A stretch of DNA of 64,000 nt from Mucilaginibacter pallidiroseus (GCF_007846085.1 NZ_VOEJ01000002.1:248001-312000), one strand, 5' to 3'; positions 17,446-27,534 are shown, counted from the stretch's first letter. Translations and numbers: made by a program. The notes: generated from the sequence alone by a model not told the origin.

Positions 17446-18936
17446 TTATATTCGTACCCAATCTGTGGTACCCTGCTTGCTGTCATTCAATTGGAAGCCT
17501 GCATTTTTCAGCCCCTCGCGGATCTTGTCAGACGTAGCGTAATCTTTATTTGCCTTGGCTTCGTTACGTAACTTTATGATAAGTTCCAGCAACTGATCGG
17601 TATCGCCGCCGCTTGCGTCTTCCTGTTTCAAACCTAAAACATCGAAAAAGAAATCGTTGTAAGTTTTCTTCATCCTGGCAAAGGTATCAGCAGAAACCTC
17701 ACCGGCTTTCCGTGTGCCCACAGTAAATGTGTTGATCCACTTAGACAGATTATTTAATGCCTCTAACGTTTTGGGCGAATTAAAATTGTCATTCATTCCA
17801 CGATAGCAATCATCACAAAATGTATTGATTGCTGCATCAACTTCGGCATCAACAGCCGTTGTTTCCTTTTGTTCGAGCGCGGCTAATTTTTTAGCAGATT
17901 CTGACAATTTCTTGTAAAAACTTTCTGCAGCCTCAATAGCATCGTTCGAAAAATCGATTGTACTGCGGTAGCTTGCCTGCATAAAAAAGAAACGTACCAC
18001 CATTGGGCTATAGCCCTTTTTAAGCAACGGATGGGTGCCTAAAAACAGCTCATGCGGCAAAAAGCTGTTGCCTAATGATTTCGACATTTTTTGCCCGTTA
18101 ATAGTAAGCATATTGGTATGCAGCCAATAATTAGCAGGCACCTTACCGCAACTTGCTATGTTTTGGGCAATTTCATTAGTATGATGCGTTGGCATCAGGT
18201 CGATACCGCCGCCATGTATATCAAACTGGTGACCAAGATATTTATTACTCATGGCCGAGCACTCGAGGTGCCAGCCCGGGAAACCCATGCCCCAGGGCGA
18301 TGGCCATTGCATCAGGTGCTCGGGCTTGGCTTTTATCCACAGCGCAAAATCAAGCTTGCCATGTTTGTCGTCCTGGCCGCCAAGGCTACGGGTATTGTTA
18401 AGCATATCCTCCAGCTTGCGGCCGTTAAGCATGCCGTAATCTTCTGTCTGGCTGTATTTCTCCACATCAAAGTAAACAGAGCCATCAACCTCATAAGCAA
18501 GCCCTCGTGCCATGATATCCTTTACCAGCTCAATTTGCTCGATGATGTGGCCGGTAGCGGTAGGCTCAATGCTTGGTGGCAAGGCGTTAAATATCTCCAT
18601 CACTTTATGGAAATCAACTGTGTACTTCTGTACAATTTCCATCGGCTCTAATTGAGCCAGCTTAGCTTTTTTTGATATTTTATCTTCTCCGTCGTCGGCA
18701 TCGCCCTCAAGGTGGCCGGCATCTGTAATATTACGCACATAACGCACCTTATAACCTAAGTGGTTAAGGTAACGGAAAATCAAGTCGAAAGAAATAAACG
18801 TGCGGCAGTTGCCTAAGTGCACATCACTATATACTGTTGGGCCGCAAACATACATGCCTACATGGGGCGCTTCTAGCGGCTTAAATTCTTCTTTAGAACG
18901 GGTTAAAGTATTGTAAACAAATAGTTTTTGTTCCAT
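17446..18936 (-). CDS. cysS: Cysteine--tRNA ligase
   Basis: This class I synthetase charges tRNA-Cys. The 496-residue protein shows the zinc-binding Cys31 in MYVCGPTVYSDVHLGN, with HLGN (40-43) as the HIGH motif. It also has the LECSAMS and THHTNEIAQ segments that supply the other zinc ligands, and KMSKSLGN at about residue 280. The KLDFALWIKAKP stretch is a family signature. The C-terminal region is the DALR-type anticodon domain. Length matches bacterial CysS. It stands alone on the minus strand. Confidence 0.97.
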   Translation of the reverse strand: MEQKLFVYNTLTRSKEEFKPLEAPHVGMYVCGPTVYSDVHLGNCRTFISFDLIFRYLNHLGYKVRYVRNITDAGHLEGDADDGEDKISKKAKLAQLEPMEIVQKYTVDFHKVMEIFNALPPSIEPTATGHIIEQIELVKDIMARGLAYEVDGSVYFDVEKYSQTEDYGMLNGRKLEDMLNNTRSLGGQDDKHGKLDFALWIKAKPEHLMQWPSPWGMGFPGWHLECSAMSNKYLGHQFDIHGGGIDLMPTHHTNEIAQNIASCGKVPANYWLHTNMLTINGQKMSKSLGNSFLPHELFLGTHPLLKKGYSPMVVRFFFMQASYRSTIDFSNDAIEAAESFYKKLSESAKKLAALEQKETTAVDAEVDAAINTFCDDCYRGMNDNFNSPKTLEALNNLSKWINTFTVGTRKAGEVSADTFARMKKTYNDFFFDVLGLKQEDASGGDTDQLLELIIKLRNEAKANKDYATSDKIREGLKNAGFQLNDSKQGTTDWVRI

Positions 18937-19121
18937 GCGGACAAACTTACGATTTTTTAGATTTGAAGCTGAAAGGATATATTGGTTTATATAAATGCCT
19001 ACGTTTGTATGACTGTTTAAAACGGGGGGCGAAGTGCAAGTTTTGCTCTGTCAGGCACAAGCTCAACGGCATTTTGGCAAGGTGGCACAACATCGGCAAA
19101 TTAAACAGACTGACAGCACAA

Positions 19122-20243
19122 TCATTTTGAAGGGTTTAATAAAAGCTCTGTTACAACCGGGAAATGATCGGATAGTTTGCGCACCAGCACCTGATAGCTA
19201 CCTACATTAATTTGCTGGCTTGCCATCACAAAATCAATTTGGTAATTGGGGAAAGCGCCGTTATACGTACGGCTTAGGCCACCGCCTTTTTCCCTGAAAG
19301 CGTTTTTCATGCCCTTGCTCATATAATTAACCGCAAAAGATGCAGGCGTGTCATTAAAGTCGCCACAAAAAATATACGGATAGGGGCATTTTGCGGCATG
19401 AGCCTTTACTATTTTAACCTGTGCGCTGCGCTTTATAAATGCTTTTCGCAGCTTTATAAAAACATCTTTTGTACCTGTGTAATTCACCTTAAAATGCTTG
19501 GTTACGCCTTCGAGATAAGCGTAATTGGGCGGCTTAAAACCAACCGACTGCAGGTGGACGTTATAAATCCTGAATATTTTTCCATCCTTTTTTATGTCGG
19601 CATAAATGCTTTGGTTGCCGCTACTGAGCTTATTTAGCTGCACCATGCCATGAGCTACAATAGGGTACTTCGAAAAAATTGCCATGCCTGCCGATTCACC
19701 CTCTACCGACTCAAAAGGTTCATAATAATAATCATCGGCATGCAGTACGGCCTTTATGGAATCGATCATATCATATTGGCCGCGCGTTTTAGTGTAAAAC
19801 TCCTGTGCGCAAAACACACCCGGCTGCTGCTCCTCAATCAGTTTCAAAAACTGGTGCTTGGTATTTGGGTCGTTATCATAACCCCATGGTTTAAAATTAT
19901 GAACGTTATACGTCATTAACGATACCATATTAACCTCAGGCGGGTAGCTGGCACCACTTGGTGGGCGTATGCCAACATTATTAAGCAGCACGTTCCAGCC
20001 TGCTAAAATGCATATCACCGGTAGCAGCACATGCCATCTTTGCCTGATTAACCAGTAGGCCACCATCACCAAATTGGCAACCAGTAAAATTGGAAATGCT
20101 AAACCAAAGAAAGCGAACAGCCAAAACTTTGCCGGATCTACAACAGGAGCTAAATAACTTAACAGTAAACCTAAACCTAACGCGCAAGTGAAAAACAGGA
20201 AAATTTTATCAATTAACGGTAAGCGTTTGTTATTAACTTTCAT
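19122..20243 (-). CDS. Membrane-anchored endonuclease/exonuclease/phosphatase-fold protein
   Basis: The 373-residue protein begins with three hydrophobic segments (about residues 12-30, 37-63 and 70-88), then an EEP-superfamily domain. Visible motifs are SLMTYNVHNFKPWG, QEFYTKTRG, VHLQSVGF, the metal-binding CGDFNDTPAS and, at the end, SDHFPVVTELLL. The order N...E...H...GDFND...SDHxP is that of Mg-dependent phosphodiesterases and nucleases. The substrate cannot be read from sequence. Its start overlaps the stop of the upstream rhomboid gene by 11 bp, so the three minus-strand genes here form one operon. Confidence 0.85.
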   Translation of the reverse strand: MKVNNKRLPLIDKIFLFFTCALGLGLLLSYLAPVVDPAKFWLFAFFGLAFPILLVANLVMVAYWLIRQRWHVLLPVICILAGWNVLLNNVGIRPPSGASYPPEVNMVSLMTYNVHNFKPWGYDNDPNTKHQFLKLIEEQQPGVFCAQEFYTKTRGQYDMIDSIKAVLHADDYYYEPFESVEGESAGMAIFSKYPIVAHGMVQLNKLSSGNQSIYADIKKDGKIFRIYNVHLQSVGFKPPNYAYLEGVTKHFKVNYTGTKDVFIKLRKAFIKRSAQVKIVKAHAAKCPYPYIFCGDFNDTPASFAVNYMSKGMKNAFREKGGGLSRTYNGAFPNYQIDFVMASQQINVGSYQVLVRKLSDHFPVVTELLLNPSK

Positions 20244-21117
20244 TACTGTTGCTTGCCCTGAAAAGGGTATCTTTTTCTTGTTTGCTTAAACTATCGTAAC
20301 CCGAGCTGGAAATTTTATCTAAAATACGATCTACCTCTTCCTGCCCTGGCTTGCCCGATGATTTCTTTTGCGGGGAATTGCGCGATACAACCTTCATGGC
20401 AGGCTGTTTCTTTTTAAATATTTTACCGGCAGATGTTACCCAGTCGCTCCCCTTTTGCAGTTGCCTAATATAGGCAAATCCCATTAAAGCTCCGCCCAGG
20501 TGCGCAATTTCGCCGCCAGGGTTGGAGCCTGCAATCATTAAAAAATCAAACACTACTAAAAATATAGCAAGCCATTTAAGTTTTACAGGACCAAATAAAA
20601 ATAGTTGAATGGCATAGTCGGGCAGCAGGGTTGCCGTTGCAATTACAATAGCCATTACACTTGCCGATGCACCTACTACCGTTGCCCCTGCAGCTGAATT
20701 GCTGTTTGTAAACGCAGGTATAAGATTGTATGCCGCTATGAACAGTATGCCCCCGGCTAAACCGCCCATAAGGTAAAGGCCCACTGTACGCTTGTTGCCA
20801 AGGTATTCTTCAAAGATTTGGCCCATCCAGTAAAGCCAAAGCATATTGAATAATATATGCAGCACGCCGGCGTGCATAAACATATAGGTGAAGGGTGTCC
20901 AGAAACGGTATAAAAGTTTGGGTAGATAGGCCGGCAGTAGCAGAAAGTCATTAGCGTAACTATCTATTACGCTGCCGCCAAAACCTGTAAACAATTGCTC
21001 AACTACTGACGAAACATTTATCAGCAGGAAAACAATTACATTGATGCCAATAAGCGTATTAATACGACTATCAGACTTTGATATTTTGTATTGAATATTT
21101 TGCCAAATGGTACTCAT
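20233..21117 (-). CDS. Rhomboid family intramembrane serine protease (long form)
   Basis: The 294-residue polytopic protein carries rhomboid motifs: HAGVLHILFNMLWLY with the conserved His and Asn of helix 2, VVGASASV with the catalytic Ser in a GASA rather than the usual GxSG context, and the catalytic His in EIAHLGGALMGF. A cytoplasmic basic tail of about 80 residues (KKKQPAMKVVSRNSPQKK onward) follows the last helix. Rhomboids cut single-pass membrane proteins within the bilayer. It is the second of two adjacent rhomboid genes and overlaps the downstream EEP gene. Confidence 0.9.
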   Translation of the reverse strand: MSTIWQNIQYKISKSDSRINTLIGINVIVFLLINVSSVVEQLFTGFGGSVIDSYANDFLLLPAYLPKLLYRFWTPFTYMFMHAGVLHILFNMLWLYWMGQIFEEYLGNKRTVGLYLMGGLAGGILFIAAYNLIPAFTNSNSAAGATVVGASASVMAIVIATATLLPDYAIQLFLFGPVKLKWLAIFLVVFDFLMIAGSNPGGEIAHLGGALMGFAYIRQLQKGSDWVTSAGKIFKKKQPAMKVVSRNSPQKKSSGKPGQEEVDRILDKISSSGYDSLSKQEKDTLFRASNSNES

Positions 21118-21162
21118 GGCCTGTGTGTCTATGAAATATTATTTATCATTTAACTACCATTG

Positions 21163-21876
21163 CTAATAAAAATTGTTTGGCTTTTTAACCCCCCAAAGCT
21201 TAATTAACAAAAAGCCGAACAATGCCCCGCCAAGGTGCGCAAAGTGTGCCACATTATCGCCAGAGAAACGGCCCACGCCCGAGAATAATTCTATAGCCAC
21301 GTAACCTATTACAAAGTATTTTGCCTTGATGGGTACTGGTATAAACATAACCATCATTTCCAGATTTGGGAACAGTACGCCAAAGGCAACCAGCAAGCCA
21401 AATATAGAACCCGATGCACCCAGCATAGGGAAATTGTAGAGCGCGTAAAGTGCCTGTGCATTGGCTGGGCCACCGTAGTTGAAGTATGATGCTTCCACGC
21501 CAGGATTCGGAATGGTGTATGAACCTGCTATAGCATGTATTTGCAAAGCCTGTACGGCCATGTATAACACGTAACCACCAAGCCCGGTTATGAAATAGTA
21601 ATTGAAAAAGCGTTTTGAACCCAAAGTGTACTCCAGTAAAGGCCCGAAAGAAAACAGCGCAAACATATTAAAGAATATATGCGCTATGCCGCCATGCATA
21701 AACATGTAAGTTATGGGCTGCCATGGCTTAAATAATGGCGAAGCCGGATAGTAGGCCGCCAGCAGTACGGTTAAATTAACTATACGCTCTAAAGCAAACG
21801 TTGCTATAAAAAAGATGATATTGATTATAAGTAAATTTTTAACAACGGGCGGGGTATTGGCAAATGGCGACTGCAT
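21163..21876 (-). CDS. Rhomboid family intramembrane serine protease (short form)
   Basis: The 237-residue polytopic protein has MHGGIAHIFFNMFALFSFG (helix-2 His/Asn), the catalytic MLGASGSIFGLL with a canonical GASG, and the His in VAHFAHLGGALFGF. It is close in layout to its downstream neighbour, from which it is separated by 45 bp, but lacks the long basic tail. The two probably arose by tandem duplication with divergence. It lies 31 bp downstream of mutL on the same strand, so mutL may be the operon's first gene. Confidence 0.92.
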   Translation of the reverse strand: MQSPFANTPPVVKNLLIINIIFFIATFALERIVNLTVLLAAYYPASPLFKPWQPITYMFMHGGIAHIFFNMFALFSFGPLLEYTLGSKRFFNYYFITGLGGYVLYMAVQALQIHAIAGSYTIPNPGVEASYFNYGGPANAQALYALYNFPMLGASGSIFGLLVAFGVLFPNLEMMVMFIPVPIKAKYFVIGYVAIELFSGVGRFSGDNVAHFAHLGGALFGFLLIKLWGVKKPNNFY

Positions 21877-21907
21877 AGGTTAAATATAATTCTTTTAAGC
21901 TTAAAAG

Positions 21908-23767
21908 CTATTTTTCAAAACGTTCGGCCAGTTCGGCCAGCGTCACGGTACTTATAACGGGTTTGCCGTTAAGGGCAAGGTTTGGCATCTGGCAGGCAAA
22001 AAGCTGGTCAACCAGCTGGTTCATTTCTTCTAACGATAGTTTGGTGCCTACTTTAATGGCAGCATTACGCGCCAAAGAACGGGCAAGGTTATCACGCTTA
22101 TCTAACTTTAAAATCTCGAGGTTGTTTTTAAAGCCTTCCAATAAATGCTCAAGCAATTCATGCTCATTGGCGTTGCCTATATCTGCCGGTATGCCCTCAA
22201 CTACTACCGTGTTGCGGCCAAACTCGCGTATGTCAAAACCTAGGGCGCGAATGTCCGGCAATAACTGGCGCAAAAGCTCAAAATCGCTGCTATTTAACGT
22301 GACAGATTGCGGAAACAGGCTTTGCTGGCTAATACCGCTATGGTTTTGCAATTGCAGTAAAAACCGTTCATATAATATCCGCTCATGCGCAGCCTGCTGG
22401 CTTATCAGCATAAAGCCCGATTTTATCTGCGACATAATATAACGGTTATGGATCTGGAAAAATTGGCGTTCGCTGCTTTTGGTTATCTCCTGTTCGTCAA
22501 CTGGTATAGATTTCTCAGTATGTATCTCGTGTTGCAGCGTTTCTTCCTTTTTAGCTATCTCATAAAGCGTGTCCCAATTACGGGGAATAGCCGACCGATG
22601 ACCACCCGGGTTGGCATCACGTAAAAAGGGTATTTCCCTATCGGCCTTTTTCTCGTTAGAAAATGGGTTAAAATCGGGATTGAAGGCAATAGAGGGTTGC
22701 ACAATTTCTTCGAAAGGTTTGTGCGTTATCAGGTGCCCTATACTGTTCTCCTGGTCAAAATCAAGTGTTGGCGTGATATTGTACTTACCCAACGAGCGTT
22801 TTACCGCCGAACGGATAATCGCATAAATTGACTTCTCGTCCTGGTATTTGATCTCCGTTTTTGTAGGATGTACGTTGATATCTATCTTGCTCGGGTCGAT
22901 ATCGATAAAAAGCACATACAGCGGGTAGGTTTCGTCGGGCAGTAGTTCTTCGAAAGCCGTTAGCACCGCATGGTTAAGGTAAGCATCTTTGATGAAACGA
23001 TTGTTTACGAAAAAGAATTGCTCGCCCCTGGTTCGGCGTGCAAACTCAGGCTTGCCTACAAAACCACGCAGATTAATGATGGTGGTATCTTCCTCCACCG
23101 GCACCAAGCGCTGGTTATAGTTATTGCCCAACAGGTGCACAATACGCTGCTTAAGCGATGCCGAAGGCAGGTGGTAAACCTCCTGCCCATCATGGTGCAG
23201 CGTAAAAAATATTTGCGGGTTAGCCAGCGCCACACGCTGAAATTCGTCAATAATATGGCGCATCTCCACCGGGTTGCTTTTTAAAAAGTTACGGCGGGCA
23301 GGTGTGTTATAAAAAAGGTTTTTGATTGAGATAGATGTACCAGTTGGTGCCGAACATGCCTCCTGGCTCAACACTTCAGATCCTTCGATAAGGATACAGG
23401 TACCTAACTCATCTTCGTGGCGGCGGGTTTTTAACTCAACCTGTGCAATAGCCGCGATTGATGCCATGGCTTCACCCCTGAAGCCCATTGTACGTATAGC
23501 GAACAGATCGTCGGCCTTCCGGATCTTTGATGTTGCGTGGCGCTCAAAGCACATGCGTGCGTCGGTAACGCTCATACCGCAGCCATTGTCAATTACCTGT
23601 ATAAGTGCTTTACCGGCGTCTTTAAGTATCAATTGTATCTTGTCGGCACCGGCATCTATTGCGTTCTCCACCAATTCTTTTACCGCCGATGCCGGCCTTT
23701 GCACAACTTCGCCTGCGGCTATCTGGTTGGCTACGGCATCCGGTAAAAGCTGAATTATGTCTGGCAT
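21908..23767 (-). CDS. mutL: DNA mismatch repair protein MutL
   Basis: MutL couples MutS mismatch recognition to downstream strand removal. The 619-residue protein has the GHKL ATPase motifs ELVENAIDAGA, DNGCGM and GFRGEAMASI, and SIKNLFYNTPARRNFLK as expected. A poorly conserved linker spans about residues 330-430. The C-terminal dimerisation domain has ISQQAAHERILYERF at the place where endonuclease-type MutL has DQHAxxExxxxE; the leading Asp and His are Ser and Gln here. The end PNLALNGKPVI replaces the CPHGRP motif. These changes suggest a non-nicking MutL. Confidence 0.95.
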   Translation of the reverse strand: MPDIIQLLPDAVANQIAAGEVVQRPASAVKELVENAIDAGADKIQLILKDAGKALIQVIDNGCGMSVTDARMCFERHATSKIRKADDLFAIRTMGFRGEAMASIAAIAQVELKTRRHEDELGTCILIEGSEVLSQEACSAPTGTSISIKNLFYNTPARRNFLKSNPVEMRHIIDEFQRVALANPQIFFTLHHDGQEVYHLPSASLKQRIVHLLGNNYNQRLVPVEEDTTIINLRGFVGKPEFARRTRGEQFFFVNNRFIKDAYLNHAVLTAFEELLPDETYPLYVLFIDIDPSKIDINVHPTKTEIKYQDEKSIYAIIRSAVKRSLGKYNITPTLDFDQENSIGHLITHKPFEEIVQPSIAFNPDFNPFSNEKKADREIPFLRDANPGGHRSAIPRNWDTLYEIAKKEETLQHEIHTEKSIPVDEQEITKSSERQFFQIHNRYIMSQIKSGFMLISQQAAHERILYERFLLQLQNHSGISQQSLFPQSVTLNSSDFELLRQLLPDIRALGFDIREFGRNTVVVEGIPADIGNANEHELLEHLLEGFKNNLEILKLDKRDNLARSLARNAAIKVGTKLSLEEMNQLVDQLFACQMPNLALNGKPVISTVTLAELAERFEK

Positions 23768-24034
23768 TAAAGTTCCCCTCTGCGCCTGTCAAGGCGTATC
23801 AAATTAAAGTTGCTAAATTAATTATTTGATTGCATAACTTTATTGTTCAGCGCCCGTATAGTTGCGTTTATGAGACAGGGCAGATATAAGCATGCTTTTA
23901 AAAATGGCTCATAAAACCGCAAAAAGGGCTATTAGTGAGTTATGCCAAAAGGAAATATTTTTTTACGCCCATAACTTTATCTTTACATCCTTGTATATAC
24001 TATTTATCACATCTACCCCCGCCTGTAAAAACAT

Positions 24035-25666
24035 ATGAAGAAATTATGGCCTTTGTTGTTACTACTAACAGCAGCCTGTAAGAAAAAAGAATATAACGCC
24101 GACCTACTGGTTAAAAATGCGGTGGTTTACACGGTCGACAGCAATTTCACAACGGCAAATGCCTTTGTGGTAAGCGGCGGCAAAATCATATCTGTTGGGA
24201 ATATAGATACCATTGAGAAAAAATACCTGGCCCGTGAAGTTGTTGATGCCGGTGGAAAAGCTGTTTACCCGGGGTTTATAGATGCGCACGCACACTTTTA
24301 TGAATACGGCATGGGCCTGCAGGAAGTTAAGCTTGCTGGTACAAAAAGCTGGGAAGCCGTTTTAGATACGGTAAACTCATACTCGCGCACGCACACCGAA
24401 AGCTGGATAATTGGTAACGGATGGGACCAAAATCAATGGACCGAAAAATCATTCCCTAATAAAGCAAAGCTCGACTCATTGTTCCCGGTGCGCCCGGTTA
24501 TTTTGAGCCGTATAGACGGGCATGCTGCTATAGCAAACCAGGCAGCGCTCAACATAGCAGGTATTACCCCCGGCCAAACTATAATTGGCGGCAGTATTGA
24601 AACAGTAAACGGAAAACTTACCGGTATATTGATTGATAATGCCGTTGGTATTGTTACCCGCAAGATACCTGCTCCTACCGAGCAGATTATTCAGGCTGCG
24701 TTGCTTGATGCGCAACGCAATTGCTTTGAAGTTGGCTTAACTACGGTTGATGATTGCGGCCTGCCTTATACCATGGTAAGCACCATTGCTGCACTGCAAC
24801 ACAAGGGCGACCTTAAAATGCGCATGTACCTGATGCTGGCCGATCAGCAGGAAAACTACGACTACTTGTTTAAACGAGGTGTTTACAAAACGCCGAGCCT
24901 AAATGTACGGGCATTTAAAGTTTATGCAGATGGTGCGCTGGGATCGCGCGGGGCATGTTTGCTTAAACCCTATGCCGACCAAAAAAACTGGAACGGGTTT
25001 TTACTGAGCCAAAAAACACATTTTGAAGAGGTAGCCAAAAAAATAGCTGCCAAAGGTTTCCAGATGTGTACGCATGCCATTGGCGACTCGGCAAACCGCG
25101 TTATGTTAAAAATTTATGCCGATGCGCTTAAGGGCAAAAACAACAAGCGCTGGCGGATAGAACATGCGCAGGTGGTATCGCCCGACGATATCAAATACTT
25201 TGGCGAAAACAACGTTATCCCATCTGTACAACCTACGCATGCCACATCCGACATGAGTTGGGCGGTGAAACGCCTTGGTGCCGACAGGCTTAAAACGGCA
25301 TATGCCTACAAACAATTAATGCAACAAAACGGTTGGATTGCGCTGGGTACAGATTTCCCTGTAGAAAACATCAACCCGCTATATACATTTTATGCCGCTG
25401 TAGAGCGTAAAGATTTAAAAGGCAACCCACAGGGTGGCTTCCAGATGGAGAACGCACTTACCCGTACCGAGGCTTTAAAAGGCATGACCATTTGGGCTGC
25501 CAAGGCCAACTTTGAGGAAACTGAGAAAGGCAGCATTGAGACAGGCAAATACGCCGACTTTGTAATATTGGATAAAGATATAATGAAAGCTAAAGGCAGC
25601 GAACTGCCAAATGTTAAAGTGATAAAAACATATATAAATGGTGCTAAGGTTTATGAAAAGAAATAA
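24035..25666 (+). CDS. Amidohydrolase family protein (YtcJ-like), lipoprotein
   Basis: The 543-residue protein opens with a short basic and hydrophobic stretch ending LLTAACKKKEYN, a likely lipobox with Cys at 15. The metal-dependent hydrolase fold follows: FIDAHAHFYEYGMG (metal HxH), GNGWDQNQW, VYADGALGSRGACL, THAIGDSAN and ALGTDFPVENINPL, which together are the YtcJ/Amidohydro_3 signature. These enzymes hydrolyse amide or related bonds of small, mostly unknown substrates. Its stop overlaps the next gene's start by 14 bp, so the two are co-translated. Confidence 0.9.
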   Translation: MKKLWPLLLLLTAACKKKEYNADLLVKNAVVYTVDSNFTTANAFVVSGGKIISVGNIDTIEKKYLAREVVDAGGKAVYPGFIDAHAHFYEYGMGLQEVKLAGTKSWEAVLDTVNSYSRTHTESWIIGNGWDQNQWTEKSFPNKAKLDSLFPVRPVILSRIDGHAAIANQAALNIAGITPGQTIIGGSIETVNGKLTGILIDNAVGIVTRKIPAPTEQIIQAALLDAQRNCFEVGLTTVDDCGLPYTMVSTIAALQHKGDLKMRMYLMLADQQENYDYLFKRGVYKTPSLNVRAFKVYADGALGSRGACLLKPYADQKNWNGFLLSQKTHFEEVAKKIAAKGFQMCTHAIGDSANRVMLKIYADALKGKNNKRWRIEHAQVVSPDDIKYFGENNVIPSVQPTHATSDMSWAVKRLGADRLKTAYAYKQLMQQNGWIALGTDFPVENINPLYTFYAAVERKDLKGNPQGGFQMENALTRTEALKGMTIWAAKANFEETEKGSIETGKYADFVILDKDIMKAKGSELPNVKVIKTYINGAKVYEKK

Positions 25667-27476
25667 GCGGGGCTGCTACAGCCTGCTTTTGTTGGGATTT
25701 ATATTAGTTAATTCGGCTTGCGCGCAACAGCCACCATTCGTATTTACAGGTAAAGCCTATGTACAGGAAGCAAAATCTGCCGAGCAGGAAACATTTTTAT
25801 TTAATAACGAAAAAGGTATTGTGCCGTTGCGCAATCTTGATAATAATAAGGTAGCCAGCATTCACTTTTCATCGGTTTACGCTACAGCTTTTGATAGCCT
25901 GCTTAATAAGTACGCCAAAATACAATCTTTTAACGGTAGCGAATACATGGGCGTAAAGCCATTTGATATGCTGGCGCAGGATACCAAGTTTTACAACACA
26001 CTTGTTGTCCAATTAACAGACGCAGAGATTAATAACCATCAGATCATAGGTTTTATAAACGAAACCAATAAGGTGAAAGATGTTGTAGTATCGTACCTGG
26101 GCAACAGTACTTTTTTGAGGCAGCTTGATAACGTCACAGCCCCCATTATCTGGTCGTCGCGCCTGTCTCCTGTATCCGCTATGTTTAGCGCACAGGCAAT
26201 TTTTGGCGGTGTAGCTGTTACCCAAAAGCTTAACAAAACTTACACTGGTAAATATGTAGCCAATACCGGTTTTACTACAAGTAAAACGCGTTTGCAGTAC
26301 ACTGTGCCCGAAGATGCCGGTATCAATAGTGACAACCTCAAGGAAATAGACAAGATAGCAGCCGAAGCTATTACCAACCGTGCTACGCCGGGCTGCGTAG
26401 TTTTAGTTGCAAAAGATGGCAAAGTTATATACAACAAGGCATACGGCTATCACGAATACAATAACCAGATCCAAAACAAGATAACCGATATCTACGATGT
26501 GGCATCGATGACCAAAATCTCGGCCACTACGATGGAGCTGATGCAATTATACGATCAGCAACGGCTCAATCTTGATTCTACATTGGGTACATATATGAGC
26601 ATGACCCGCAATACCAACAAAAAAACTTTGAAGGTAAGTGAGTTGCTGATGCACCAGGCCGGGTTGATACCCGATATATCTACCTTTGAGGTAGTAAAGC
26701 CGTCGGACCATAGTGTAGATTCGTCTGCCGCATTTCCGACCAAGGTAAACCAGGGATATTACCTGCGCAAAAACTATTTTGATGACGTAATGCTGCAGGC
26801 CATGCTACGATCTGCTGTTAAAACCCGCGGCCAGTACGTTTACAGCGATGTAGGTATGCTGTTTCTGCAGCAAATTGCCGAGGCTATTACCTCAACACCG
26901 CTTAATGTTTACGTACAGCAAAAGTTTTATAACCCGCTTGGTATGCAAACTGCCGGCTTCTTGCCGCTTTACCGTTTCCCGGTTGATCGTATCCCGCCTA
27001 CAGAAAATGATGTTAAGGATCGCAAAGCTTTAATTGATGGTTACGTGCACGACCCAACTGCAGCCCTTATGGGTGGCGTTGCCGGCCACGCCGGCTTGTT
27101 TGCCAGCGCAAATGATATTGCGATACTTTATCAGATGATGCTTAACCGCGGTACTTATGGTGGCGTACAATACATCAAGCCCGAAACGGTTAACATGTGG
27201 ACAGCCAAGCAATCGCCGATAAGCCGTCGCGGCTACGGTTTTGATCGCTGGGACCCGATAGCCGACAGGCATTACCCATCGAAACTTGCATCAGACCAAA
27301 CCTACGGCCACACCGGTTTTACCGGTACCTGCGTTTGGGTCGACCCGAAATATAACCTGGTGTATGTATTCTTATCCAACCGTGTATATCCAAACGTTGG
27401 CAACAAATTAGGCAGCATGAATATTCGCCCGCGCATACAGGATGCTATTTATGATGCAATACTAAAGGGAATGTAA
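25653..27476 (+). CDS. Beta-lactamase-fold serine hydrolase with GH3 C-domain-like N-terminus
   Basis: From the ATG at 25653, preceded by AAGGT inside the upstream gene, the product is 607 residues with a signal peptide (MKRNKRGCYSLLLLGFILVNSACAQ). An ORF extension to 25638 lacks a signal-like start. Residues about 30-205 resemble the C-terminal domain of GH3 glycosidases (FNNEKGIVPLRNLDNNKVASI). A class C beta-lactamase/PBP4-like domain follows from about 215: catalytic SMTK at 285-288, YSD at 397-399, and HTG at 553-555. Known Bacteroidota fusions carry a full GH3 plus this domain; the GH3 N-terminal catalytic domain is absent here. Substrate unknown, perhaps a cell-wall peptide or ester. 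Confidence 0.8.
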   Translation: MKRNKRGCYSLLLLGFILVNSACAQQPPFVFTGKAYVQEAKSAEQETFLFNNEKGIVPLRNLDNNKVASIHFSSVYATAFDSLLNKYAKIQSFNGSEYMGVKPFDMLAQDTKFYNTLVVQLTDAEINNHQIIGFINETNKVKDVVVSYLGNSTFLRQLDNVTAPIIWSSRLSPVSAMFSAQAIFGGVAVTQKLNKTYTGKYVANTGFTTSKTRLQYTVPEDAGINSDNLKEIDKIAAEAITNRATPGCVVLVAKDGKVIYNKAYGYHEYNNQIQNKITDIYDVASMTKISATTMELMQLYDQQRLNLDSTLGTYMSMTRNTNKKTLKVSELLMHQAGLIPDISTFEVVKPSDHSVDSSAAFPTKVNQGYYLRKNYFDDVMLQAMLRSAVKTRGQYVYSDVGMLFLQQIAEAITSTPLNVYVQQKFYNPLGMQTAGFLPLYRFPVDRIPPTENDVKDRKALIDGYVHDPTAALMGGVAGHAGLFASANDIAILYQMMLNRGTYGGVQYIKPETVNMWTAKQSPISRRGYGFDRWDPIADRHYPSKLASDQTYGHTGFTGTCVWVDPKYNLVYVFLSNRVYPNVGNKLGSMNIRPRIQDAIYDAILKGM

Positions 27477-27487
27477 CCCATACTGAT

Positions 27488-27529
27488 TCAAATGAAGAAA
27501 GCCCGATATGCCGGGCTTTCTTCATTTGA
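27488..27529. terminator. Bidirectional hairpin terminator
   Basis: An 18-bp perfect stem, TCAAATGAAGAAAGCCCG with its reverse complement, encloses a 6-base loop just after the hydrolase stop codon. It carries T-rich flanks in the stem and could stop transcription from either side. Confidence 0.8.
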
Positions 27530-27534
27530 ACCAT

